Source: Candidatus Zixiibacteriota bacterium (GTDB taxonomy: Bacteria > Zixibacteria > MSB-5A5 > WJJR01). Taken from it: a DNA stretch of 5,435 nucleotides. The position numbers were made by a program, and so were the translations under genes. Under the pieces are notes generated by a model. That model made no database searches. It saw only the letters and a list, made by a program, of their open reading frames with translations, and was not told the origin of the DNA. The stretch lies in contig WJJR01000048.1 of NCBI GenBank assembly GCA_014729565.1, positions 1 to 5,435 of the forward strand, in the 5' to 3' direction. Below are positions 1 to 5,420 of the stretch, in pieces (the first letter of the stretch is position 1; each line of letters begins with the position of its first letter).

Positions 1-1629
1 ATTTCTCACGATACAGCATTGGTCGGCGAAGAAGTCACGGTCACGGTATCTTGTGATAACGAATTCCTCTTCAACTCGTTCATTCACCACCTCGCCATTG
101 ACGGCAGTGTCCTCAGCTACGCCGTACCGTTCTTCACACCCTCCGGACGTCTGTCTGGATCCCCCTATACCTATTGGAACGGCCCTCAGGACATCATCAT
201 ATATGATAACAAACCGGACGGGTTCGGAACGTCGGCAGACGACGGCCTGGAGTTCTATGAGCTGCATTTCACGGTGATTCAGAACAGCGATGACATTGCC
301 AGTGCCGTGTGGTTCACGTCCCTGCCCGAGGTCACCGCGCTCGACTGCGATCAGGAATTACATAATTTCAATCCGCCCGCCGTGTCTGCTGACGACGGAT
401 CGGTCACGGTGCCGCCATATGATGCCGTTATCGATTTCGGTGAAGTGGAATGGAACAACCAGTCGACGTGCACCTTTACGGTTCCGGTTCTGCTGCAAAG
501 CAATTATCCGATCAACAACCTGCGGTTGGCGATCGGCTTCACTGACAATGACGGCAATCCGCTGACATTCGATGACGTCGAATCGTCCTATGCGATCACC
601 GGCAACGAGTCGTATTGTGTGACGACTGGTCTTCCCTATGCACTGGTCACTCCGAATGGCGCGTTCAGTATTCCCCCCTCGGAGGATTTTGATACCGTTG
701 CGCATCTGCGTTTCTATAACGACGCGGCGAGTCCGGACGAGTTTGACTACACCGTCGACCTCCTGGAGTATGGCTGTGGGCAGGATTACCGCACATTTGT
801 GGAGTCTCCGGGATATCAACAATCGCTACGCTATTATCTCAGCGATGCACAGCTCGACAGCGACACCGGCGGCATTGTCATCAGCGATCCGTACACCTCG
901 GTTTCCGTTCCCGGATGCCAGTCGGAAACCTGCAAATTTCCGCCCGACTGTGAATGGTGGGCGTATTCGGGTGTCTACGTGACATCGAATCAGGATCTCG
1001 ACAGCATCTGGGTCGATCTCGATTGGAACACCGATCGCTACTGTGTGACGCTTCAGGACGTTAACCCGGACATGTATTACAGCGGTGGTGCAACCAGCGG
1101 CTACGCGATGCGAGTCGACAACGTCACCGCCGGACCGACACGGCATTACGCCACGGTCAAAGTGACGAACGGCAAGTACACCGACCAGTGGGGCAGCTTC
1201 GTCGTGAGCAACACCAGCGCGTACGAATCATGCACCCATGGATCGACGGCATCAAGCGGCTCCGGTGGCGGGATCTTTACCTTCGCGCTGCCGCTCCAAT
1301 ATGCCTCGTGCATCCCGAACGATCCCATTCAGAAACCGGCAACGGTACCGCGGGCGTATGAACTCCTGCAGAACCACCCCAACCCGTTCAATGCCGGAAC
1401 CATGATCGATTTCACGCTGTCGGATGAATCGCATGTCCGGATGGAAATCTTCAACATCATGGGGCAACGCGTGCGGACCCTGGTCGATGACGTCCTCCCC
1501 GCGGGCGAGCATTCGATCGAGTGGAATGGACGCACGGCCGATGGCCGTGAGGTCGCCACGGGTGTCTACCTTTACCGCATGGACGCGGGACCCTACACCC
1601 AGACACGCAAAATGGTGCTCCTGAAGTAA
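1..1629 (+). CDS. Secreted multi-module protein with C-terminal type IX secretion-like sorting tail (5' end outside the window)
   Basis: The frame is open from base 1, so the true start lies upstream; 542 residues are visible. No ATG with a ribosome binding site begins it here, and the TTG at 19 is only the first start-like codon. The last 90 residues, from the Tyr encoded at 1357, match the FlgD-Ig/T9SS type A sorting pattern: 'NHPNPFN', then 'FNIMGQRVRTLVDD', 'GREVATGVYLYRM' and a final 'RKMVLLK'. In T9SS bacteria such tails direct passage across the outer membrane and are usually cleaved. Before the tail are three beta-rich modules of about 130 to 160 residues (roughly 1-137, 138-296, 306-436), then a Ser/Gly linker ('STASSGSGGG'). 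Modules 1 and 2 each end in a 'D.GG/S.V.V' strand. Eleven cysteines suit an exported, disulfide-bonded protein. The modules look loosely like cohesin or Ig-type beta-sandwiches, which is inference. No enzyme motif was seen; an adhesin or scaffold role is a guess. Confidence 0.85.
   Translation: MSHDTALVGEEVTVTVSCDNEFLFNSFIHHLAIDGSVLSYAVPFFTPSGRLSGSPYTYWNGPQDIIIYDNKPDGFGTSADDGLEFYELHFTVIQNSDDIASAVWFTSLPEVTALDCDQELHNFNPPAVSADDGSVTVPPYDAVIDFGEVEWNNQSTCTFTVPVLLQSNYPINNLRLAIGFTDNDGNPLTFDDVESSYAITGNESYCVTTGLPYALVTPNGAFSIPPSEDFDTVAHLRFYNDAASPDEFDYTVDLLEYGCGQDYRTFVESPGYQQSLRYYLSDAQLDSDTGGIVISDPYTSVSVPGCQSETCKFPPDCEWWAYSGVYVTSNQDLDSIWVDLDWNTDRYCVTLQDVNPDMYYSGGATSGYAMRVDNVTAGPTRHYATVKVTNGKYTDQWGSFVVSNTSAYESCTHGSTASSGSGGGIFTFALPLQYASCIPNDPIQKPATVPRAYELLQNHPNPFNAGTMIDFTLSDESHVRMEIFNIMGQRVRTLVDDVLPAGEHSIEWNGRTADGREVATGVYLYRMDAGPYTQTRKMVLLK
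1357..1626 (+). other. FlgD-Ig-like / T9SS type A C-terminal sorting domain (within the first gene)
   Basis: This 90-residue tail has the ordered landmarks of the family: 'ELLQNHPNPFN' at the front, a hydrophobic strand 'TMIDFTL', 'VRMEIFNIMGQRVRTL', an 'LPAGEHSIEWNGR' turn, 'GVYLYRM' and a basic/hydrophobic end 'RKMVLLK'. The family assignment is from memory of the pattern. In Bacteroidetes and relatives it is a secretion signal read by the type IX machinery. In some FCB phyla similar tails occur where T9SS is less well documented, so the route is inferred. Confidence 0.85.
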
Positions 1630-1668
1630 TTCTTAGGTGCATCGCCCTGAGGTACCGCAGCACCTCAC

Positions 1669-1706
1669 AAAGCCGGGAGGACGGACCCTCCCGGCTTTTG
1701 TTTTTT
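1669..1706 (+). terminator. Rho-independent terminator after the secreted-protein gene
   Basis: A perfect 12-bp stem pairs AAAGCCGGGAGG (1669-1680) with CCTCCCGGCTTT (1687-1698) around a 6-base loop ACGGAC. The 3' arm runs into a T-rich tract (TTTT G TTTTTT, 1696-1706). It lies 40 bases after the stop codon of the first gene. A second possible hairpin just upstream pairs AGGTGC (1635-1640) with GCACCT (1660-1665). The rest of the gap, to 1780, shows no convincing promoter: a TTGTCG at 1747-1752 lacks a well-spaced -10 box. Confidence 0.93.
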
Positions 1707-1780
1707 CGCCACTTTTACCTTCCAACGAGCCCACACATCGGCCTTATTGTCGGGCTGGTCAAGATGATCAGCAATCGGCT

Positions 1781-2413
1781 ATGATGAATGCGAATTCACC
1801 AACGTTTACGCTGCGCTTAAGCGACCTGGACAAATCCTTCGGACGGCGCATTATCTGCCGGGGGGCGAATCTTACGTTGGCGACGGGGCAGTCGCTTGCG
1901 ATTGTCGGGCCGAATGGATCGGGAAAGAGCACCATGGTGCGGATCATCTCCGGGTTGACGCGCGCCGATTCGGGTGAGATCAAACACCTGTTTGATGATG
2001 CCGAAGTCGCGACCGGTGAGTGGCACCGCCATATCAGTCTCGTGTCGCCGGAGCTGGCGTTGTACGAGGAGCTGTCGGGTTTCGAGAATCTGGCCTTCGG
2101 CAATCGTGTCGGCGGGTGGGGCAAGTCGCCGGAGGAGTACACCGCGCTGCTGGATGAAATCGGCCTGGCCGGACGCGGGAATGACATTGTTGGCACCTAC
2201 TCATCGGGCATGAAGCAGCGGCTGAAGTATGCGGTCGCCTTTCTCAAGGATCCGGCGCTCCTGCTGCTCGATGAACCGACCGCGAATCTCGATGAGGACG
2301 GCGCCGCGCGCGTGTGGACGTCGCTCGAACGGCGCAACGTTGCGCTCGTGATTGCCACCAATGAACCGGAGGAGGCCGAACGTGGCGAAAGCCGCTTCAC
2401 CGTTGGTGGCTAA
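1781..2413 (+). CDS. ccmA: CcmA-like ABC transporter ATP-binding protein
   Basis: This 210-residue ATPase would power the membrane protein encoded next to it. In the cytochrome c maturation system CcmA works with CcmB and CcmC at the inner membrane to release holo-CcmE. Visible motifs are Walker A 'GPNGSGKST' (43-51), signature 'YSSGMKQR' (140-147), Walker B 'LLLLDEP' (160-166) and a D-loop 'ANLD' (168-171). The Q-loop region reads 'ISLVSPELALYEEL' (85-98) with no glutamine, and the switch position reads 'IATNEPEE' (191-198), with Asn where His is usual. ATG 1781 or the adjacent ATG 1784 is preferred. The reading frame extends back to a TTG at 1637, but that stretch crosses the terminator. 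Neither ATG has a clear Shine-Dalgarno. The length suits CcmA (about 200-215 residues). The last 32 bases overlap the next gene, implying translational coupling. Assignment to CcmA rather than another small ABC ATPase rests mainly on the CcmB-like partner. Confidence 0.82.
   Translation: MMNANSPTFTLRLSDLDKSFGRRIICRGANLTLATGQSLAIVGPNGSGKSTMVRIISGLTRADSGEIKHLFDDAEVATGEWHRHISLVSPELALYEELSGFENLAFGNRVGGWGKSPEEYTALLDEIGLAGRGNDIVGTYSSGMKQRLKYAVAFLKDPALLLLDEPTANLDEDGAARVWTSLERRNVALVIATNEPEEAERGESRFTVGG
2368..2375 (+). promoter_or_regulatory. Ribosome binding site that sets the ccmB start
   Basis: GGAGGAGG lies inside the end of ccmA, six bases before GTG 2382. The competing in-frame starts, TTG 2352 and ATG 2361, have no such site and ATG 2361 overlaps it, so GTG 2382 is the likely start. 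Confidence 0.8.
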
Positions 2414-3065
2414 AGTCTGGGCGGTCTTCGAGAAAGACACCCGCTCGGAGTACCGCACCCGGTACGCCGTCAACACACTGCTCCTCTTCGCGCTGGTGAC
2501 ATTGACCGCGCTCTCATTTGCCACCGGCGGCATCGGATTAACACCACTGCTGGCCGCGGTGTTTTTCTGGATCATTGTCTTCTTCTCGGCGTTGTCATCG
2601 CTCGCGCAGACATTCGTCAAAGAAGTCGAAACCAAAACCGCGACATTCCTGAAACTGACCGCTCCCGACGATGCGGTCTTCTTCGGCAAATGGGGTTTCA
2701 ACCTGCTGTTGATTCTGCTGCTGGAAGCCGTGCTGACGCCGTTGTTCACGATCATGCTGAACATCGAAGTCGCGCGCTGGGATGTCTGGATCGGCACATC
2801 GATTTTGGGCGCACTGGGGCTGGTGTCGACGTCGACATTGATCGGCGCCTTGATTGCTGCCGCCGGTGTGCGTGGGGCGTTGTTTTCGGTTCTGTCCTTC
2901 CCGGTGCTGCTGCCACTGCTGATCGTGTTGATTCGCGCCACTGAGGTGGCATTCGGCGGTGGATTGGAGCAGGGCTTGGGTGACAGTTTCGCGGTCCTGG
3001 GCGCCTATGCGGCGATCACGACAACCGCGGGGTGGTTGCTGTTCCCGTTTGTGTGGAGAGAATAA
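2382..3065 (+). CDS. ccmB: CcmB-like ABC transporter permease
   Basis: From GTG 2382 the product is 227 residues, close to the usual CcmB length of about 220. It is an inner-membrane protein with six likely transmembrane segments, at roughly 30-47, 53-74, 105-126, 134-162, 165-184 and 202-224. CcmB landmarks visible are the N-terminal 'FEKDTRSEYRTRY', the loop 'TFVKEVETKTATFLKLTAP' (77-95) between segments 2 and 3, the following 'GKWGFN' and the late 'SFPVLLPLLIVLIRA' (171-185). In known systems CcmB pairs with the CcmA ATPase in the CcmABCD complex of cytochrome c maturation. The 32-base overlap with ccmA supports coupled translation and a two-subunit transporter. Normally ccmC or other ccm genes follow; here the gene is followed by palindromic non-coding DNA. 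Family assignment is fairly secure; the exact role in this organism is inferred. Confidence 0.87.
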   Translation: MAKAASPLVAKVWAVFEKDTRSEYRTRYAVNTLLLFALVTLTALSFATGGIGLTPLLAAVFFWIIVFFSALSSLAQTFVKEVETKTATFLKLTAPDDAVFFGKWGFNLLLILLLEAVLTPLFTIMLNIEVARWDVWIGTSILGALGLVSTSTLIGALIAAAGVRGALFSVLSFPVLLPLLIVLIRATEVAFGGGLEQGLGDSFAVLGAYAAITTTAGWLLFPFVWRE

Positions 3066-3066
3066 G

Positions 3067-3299
3067 ATACCCCAACTGGACCGGGGTGTTTCGAAACCTC
3101 CGACGCGCACGAGGGTCCCTCCAAAGCCTCGAAGGGGCGAAAGCCCATAGCCCAGGGCGTCAGCCCTGGGAAAAGTCCAACTAGACAATGAGCCCTGAAG
3201 GGGCGACAGCAGAGCGACCGTCGTTCCGAATTCGCTGTCGCCCCGCCGGATGCAACCGATAGCGACGGGGATGAATTACCTGTCGTTACCGGGGATCGG
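3067..3299. repeat. Cluster of palindromes with a duplicated core, likely a dispersed intergenic (REP-like) element
   Basis: Directly after the ccmB stop come several inverted repeats. ATACCCC (3067-3073) can pair with GGGGTGT (3083-3089) with one G-T pair. GTTTCGAAAC (3088-3097) and GAGGGTCCCTC (3111-3121) are palindromes. GGGC-GAAA-GCCC (3135-3146) and CCCAGGGC-GTCA-GCCCTGGG (3151-3170) are tight hairpins. GGGGCGACAGC (3200-3210) pairs perfectly with GCTGTCGCCCC (3234-3244). An imperfect stem pairs 3256-3269 with 3279-3299. The decamer GAAGGGGCGA occurs at 3131-3140 and again at 3197-3206, 66 bases apart, suggesting two repeat units. No hairpin is followed by a good T-run, so these are poor intrinsic terminators, although they could stabilise the 3' end of the ccmAB transcript. 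Whether the element is dispersed in the genome cannot be seen here. Confidence 0.6.
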
Positions 3300-3450
3300 G
3301 AGTATGCAGGAGCAGGCCGCCTTCGCCCGCATTAAGATCAAATTCGAATCAACATTATCATCTGCCCCAATGCCTTGTCGGAACATCTCTTATAGTCCCG
3401 CCCCAACTGTCGGCGACCCGGTGAGGGGAGTTTTCGAGAAGGCAATACGA

Positions 3451-3498
3451 AAACCGGTTTAAATTTATCGCATTTTGTCTATATTACCCCTCGCGGGG
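3451..3498 (+). promoter_or_regulatory. Possible promoter with adjacent palindrome and hairpin
   Basis: A local AT-rich patch contains TTTAAA (3458-3463) and, 16 bases later, TATATT (3480-3485), a fair -10 but weak -35 match. The perfect palindrome AAACCGGTTT (3451-3460) overlaps the -35 side and could be an operator. Just after the -10, CCCC-TCGC-GGGG (3487-3498) could form a hairpin at the start of the transcript. If real, it would serve the relic gene at 3659 through a leader of about 165 bases. Only the sequence match supports it. Confidence 0.3.
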
Positions 3499-3645
3499 AT
3501 AGTTCAATTCTGATTCCGCAACGTGGTCCAGGCCGAGTCGCCGCTTTGAATAACTGAATACTGAGTTCGTTCTCGCCGCGAGTTCGTCTGGCGGCAATCA
3601 AGTTCTGCCTTTTCAGTCACTGCAGTCTGTCAACGCATCACCGTT

Positions 3646-3651
3646 GAAGGA
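3646..3651 (+). promoter_or_regulatory. Ribosome binding site of the broken gene
   Basis: GAAGGA lies seven bases before ATG 3659. The site is good, yet the frame it opens closes after only 18 codons (stop at 3713-3715), which is the main sign that the gene was once longer and has been frameshifted. Confidence 0.55.
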
Positions 3652-3658
3652 TTTAACC

Positions 3659-3885
3659 ATGGAGACAACCATGGCTGTCGTTTGTGTCCAATTCCTGCCA
3701 CGGTCACCACGATGATTGCGCCGATCCTCACCTGGCTTGTCTGCCCGGTGCGGGCTGGGCGTGACTCTGCTGTCGATGGATCAAACCTGATCTCGCCCGA
3801 ATCCGGCGTCTTCACGGAAAACCTTGGCCAATGGAACGAACAGATTCTTGCCAAGAGCGTCCTTGAGCGCCCTGGCAGTACCTGA
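3659..3885 (+). pseudogene. Frameshifted, truncated start of an exported protein of the 'FTENxGQW' type
   Basis: ATG 3659 has a good ribosome binding site and starts a frame reading 'METTMAVVCVQFL' that stops at 3713-3715. A different frame then carries protein-like sequence from about ATG 3712 to the stop at 3883-3885. It has a short hydrophobic stretch 'MIAPILTWLVCPV' and then 'GVFTENLGQWNEQILAKS'. From memory, a 'G.F.EN.GQW...ILF' motif sits just after the signal peptide in many large exported repeat proteins of FCB-group bacteria (SBBP-repeat or beta-propeller-like). Those run to several hundred residues or more; here the similarity ends after about 15 residues and the frame stops. The simplest reading is a remnant: signal peptide split by a frameshift, bulk of the gene deleted. 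It lies 95 bases before the next gene, in the same direction. It could instead be a real short peptide, but the frame break between ribosome binding site and motif argues against that. Confidence 0.55.
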
Positions 3886-3906
3886 TGAGCTGAGAGCACA
3901 TACGCC

Positions 3907-3924
3907 ACCGATCTGTGAATCGGT
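3907..3924. repeat. Small inverted repeat upstream of the mosaic-protein gene
   Basis: ACCGAT (3907-3912) and ATCGGT (3919-3924) form a perfect 6-bp stem with a 6-base loop. The nearest T-run (3954-3960) is about 30 bases downstream, so it is not a standard terminator. It could be an operator or a chance hairpin. Confidence 0.3.
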
Positions 3925-3938
3925 TCGATCACTTCCTG

Positions 3939-3944
3939 TATACA
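3939..3944 (+). promoter_or_regulatory. Possible -10 box for the mosaic-protein gene
   Basis: TATACA sits 36 bases before ATG 3981, in a suitable place to give a short leader carrying the strong ribosome binding site. No convincing -35 is seen at 16-18 bases upstream, so this is tentative. A pyrimidine-rich run (about 3946-3966) follows. Confidence 0.25.
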
Positions 3945-3966
3945 AACTCTCACTTTTTTTCTTCTT

Positions 3967-3972
3967 GGAGGT
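3967..3972 (+). promoter_or_regulatory. Strong ribosome binding site fixing the start at 3981
   Basis: GGAGGT lies eight bases before ATG 3981. The frame stays open upstream to a GTG at 3915, but the signal peptide begins directly after ATG 3981, so the later start is clearly right. Confidence 0.88.
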
Positions 3973-3980
3973 CTGACAAA

Positions 3981-5402
3981 ATGAAACGATGTGGATGGTT
4001 TTTAGCGAAGAGTTGTATTCTCCTCGCGGTTGCACTCACTCCATTGTTTTTGGCCGCAGACGCTGTCGGCGCCTGCACTCCCGCACTCTCGTGGCAGTTT
4101 GACGGCGCGGCCGCCGGCGACAGACTTGGCTACTCCGTTTCGGGCGCGGGGGATGTCGACAACGACGGCTTCGACGATGTGATAGTTGGTGCGCATAGCG
4201 CCGACCCGGGCGGACTTATTAGTGCGGGATCGGCGTATGTCTATTCCGGTCAAACCGGCGCCTTGCTGTGGCAGTTTGACGGCGCGGCAGCCAACGACGA
4301 ACTTGGCCGCTCCGTTTCGGGCGCGGGGGATGTCGACAACGACGGTTTCGACGATCTGATTGTTGGTGCGTATGCCGCCGACCCGGGCGGACTGACTAAC
4401 GCCGGCTCGGCGTATGTCTACTCCGGTCAAACCGGCGCGTTGCTGTGGCAGTTTGACGGCGCGGCAGCCTACGACTACCTTGGCGTCTCCGTTTCGGGCG
4501 CGGGGGATGTCGACAACGACGGCTTCGACGATGTGATTGTCGGTGCGTCTTTGGCTAACCCGGGTGGAAATAGTCAAGCCGGATCGGCGTATGTTTACAG
4601 GACCGATGCCCCGACGTGGTATGCCGATGCCGACGGCGACTTGTACGGCGACCCGGCCGTCACGCTGACCCAATGCGACCAGCCCGTCGGATACGTGACC
4701 GACAACACCGACTGCGATGACACGGACCCGGGTGTGAACCCCGGCGCCGCCGAGGTGTGCAACGCGGTCGACGACAACTGTGACGGCGCGGTCGACGAGG
4801 GATTTGATCAGGACGCCGATGGTTGGACGACCTGCGCGGGCGACTGCAACGATACCGATCCGGACGTGTATCCCGGCGCCGTCGAAGTCTGTAACGGAAT
4901 CGATGACGACTGCAACGGCACCATCGACGACAACGCGACGGATGCCACCACGTGGTATGAGGACGGCGATTCGGATGGGTTTGGCAATGCGTCGGTGATG
5001 TTGACGCAGTGCGACCAGCCGTCTGGGTTCGTGACCGACAACACCGATTGCGATGATACTGACCCGGATGTCCATCCGGGGGCAGCGGAGGTGTGCAACG
5101 GACTCGATGACAACTGCGACGGATCAATTGATGAGGGCGGCATTTGTTGCTCATGCCCGTTCCAGGCCGACTTCAATGCCGACAGCTTCCTCGATGCGGT
5201 CGACCTGAACGCGCTGATCGATGCGTTGTTTTTCAATGGCCCTGACCCGCAGGACCCCAATTGCCCAACCACGCGTGGTGACTTCAATAACGATGGCGTA
5301 TCCGATGCAACCGATCTCAACGCATTGATCGATGCGTTATTTTTCAATGGTCCGGACCCCTGCGATCCGTGTAACCCGGTCCAGGCGTCGTGTAGCCCGT
5401 GA
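3981..5402 (+). CDS. Secreted mosaic protein: FG-GAP repeats, MopE-like metal-binding repeats, dockerin-like C-terminus
   Basis: This 473-residue protein starts with a signal peptide (basic 'MKRCGWFLAK', then a hydrophobic core to about residue 31). Cleavage probably falls before Cys32 ('AVGA|C'). That resembles a lipobox, but an Asp five residues before the Cys makes a lipoprotein doubtful. Residues 38-206 are three FG-GAP-type repeats of 59 residues, each with the calcium-binding-like core 'DVDNDGFDD'. Residues 212-274, 275-318 and 324-386 are three Asp/Cys-rich repeats of the MopE type ('DCDDTDP...PGA.EVCN..DDNCDG..DEG'), a family linked to metal binding. Residues 397-460 hold two dockerin-like repeats 37 residues apart ('DLNALIDALFFNG'), each with Asp/Asn at loop positions 1, 3, 5, 9 and 12. 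The protein should be a very acidic, Ca-binding, disulfide-rich surface or extracellular protein. No catalytic motif was seen. Three FG-GAP repeats are fewer than the seven blades of a full integrin propeller. The function is unknown; binding or adhesion is inferred. Confidence 0.93.
   Translation: MKRCGWFLAKSCILLAVALTPLFLAADAVGACTPALSWQFDGAAAGDRLGYSVSGAGDVDNDGFDDVIVGAHSADPGGLISAGSAYVYSGQTGALLWQFDGAAANDELGRSVSGAGDVDNDGFDDLIVGAYAADPGGLTNAGSAYVYSGQTGALLWQFDGAAAYDYLGVSVSGAGDVDNDGFDDVIVGASLANPGGNSQAGSAYVYRTDAPTWYADADGDLYGDPAVTLTQCDQPVGYVTDNTDCDDTDPGVNPGAAEVCNAVDDNCDGAVDEGFDQDADGWTTCAGDCNDTDPDVYPGAVEVCNGIDDDCNGTIDDNATDATTWYEDGDSDGFGNASVMLTQCDQPSGFVTDNTDCDDTDPDVHPGAAEVCNGLDDNCDGSIDEGGICCSCPFQADFNADSFLDAVDLNALIDALFFNGPDPQDPNCPTTRGDFNNDGVSDATDLNALIDALFFNGPDPCDPCNPVQASCSP
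4092..4598 (+). repeat. Three tandem 177-bp repeats encoding FG-GAP units
   Basis: The unit beginning TGGCAGTTTGACGGCGCGGC starts at 4092, 4269 and 4446, an exact 177-base (59-codon) period. The third copy is cut after 153 bases, at 4598. Copies 1 and 2 differ at about 21 of 177 positions by my count, roughly 88% identity. A long run over the 'SVSGAGDVDNDG' codons is almost unchanged in all three. Such similarity implies recent duplication or gene conversion. Confidence 0.92.
4614..5138 (+). repeat. Three diverged MopE-like metal-binding repeats within the mosaic protein
   Basis: Units at residues 212-274, 275-318 and 324-386 share 'D.DGD', 'DC(D/N)DTDP', 'PGA.EVCN' and 'DD(N/D)C(D/N)G'. Units 1 and 3 are long and contain 'LTQCDQP.G.VTDNTDCDD'. 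Unit 2 is a short form that goes straight from 'DADGWTTCAGDC' to the Asp-rich core. The pattern matches the putative metal-binding motif family named after Methylococcus MopE, recognised from memory. Confidence 0.85.
5169..5360 (+). other. Dockerin-like pair of EF-hand-type loops at the C-terminus of the mosaic protein
   Basis: Residues 397-420 and 434-457 repeat with a 37-residue (111-base) period. Each has an Asp-x-Asn-x-Asp loop followed by 'DLNALIDALFFNG', as in type I dockerins where the loop binds calcium and the helix binds a cohesin. Six cysteines flank the pair (three just before it, at 389, 390 and 392; three after it, at 461, 464 and 471), and one (428) lies between the two loops. 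Dockerin-like tails of this style occur widely in non-cellulosomal bacteria, often with unknown partners. Confidence 0.8.
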
Positions 5403-5420
5403 TTCATCAAACCGATCTTT

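Larger units (their letters stand above)
3300..3658. other. Non-coding stretch between the palindrome cluster and the broken gene
   Basis: I see no gene here. A 70-codon open frame beginning at 3250 crosses the large hairpin, has no ribosome binding site and shows no recognisable protein pattern. The stretch becomes AT-rich around 3440-3490, where a possible promoter lies. It then holds a short direct repeat GAGTTCGT (3563-3570 and 3580-3587) and a small inverted repeat GCCGC/GCGGC (3575-3579, 3591-3595). It is probably the upstream and leader region of the relic gene that starts at 3659. Confidence 0.5.

Noticed and set aside
1637..1780. 48-codon N-terminal extension of the ccmA-like gene back to TTG 1637
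   Set aside because: It would be translated through the intrinsic terminator of the preceding gene, and it exceeds the usual CcmA length.
2201..2941. Minus-strand open frame (246 codons) across ccmA and ccmB
   Set aside because: Shadow of two well-supported + strand genes; no ribosome binding site or recognisable protein pattern.
3375..3396. TTGTCG and TATAGT as a promoter
   Set aside because: The spacer is only 10 bases, too short for a sigma-70-type promoter.
3250..3462. Small + strand open frame after the large hairpin
   Set aside because: It starts inside a palindromic repeat, has no ribosome binding site and resembles no protein. Such frames often arise by chance over intergenic repeats.
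3786..3898. TPP-riboswitch-like words (AACCTGATCT and GCTGAGAGC)
   Set aside because: The two words are in the reverse of the riboswitch order, the first lies in the relic coding sequence, and no thiamine gene follows.
3915..3980. N-terminal extension of the mosaic protein to GTG 3915
   Set aside because: The strong GGAGGT and the signal peptide both place the start at ATG 3981.
4092..4598. Regularly spaced repeats as a possible CRISPR array
   Set aside because: The 177-base period is in frame within a gene and encodes FG-GAP units; there are no short repeats with unique spacers.
4002..5075. Long open frame on the minus strand (357 codons) opposite the mosaic-protein gene
   Set aside because: It is the antisense of repetitive, GC-biased coding DNA. 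Its translation is a low-complexity run of Val/Arg/Gly with no signal or domain, and the + strand gene is unambiguous.
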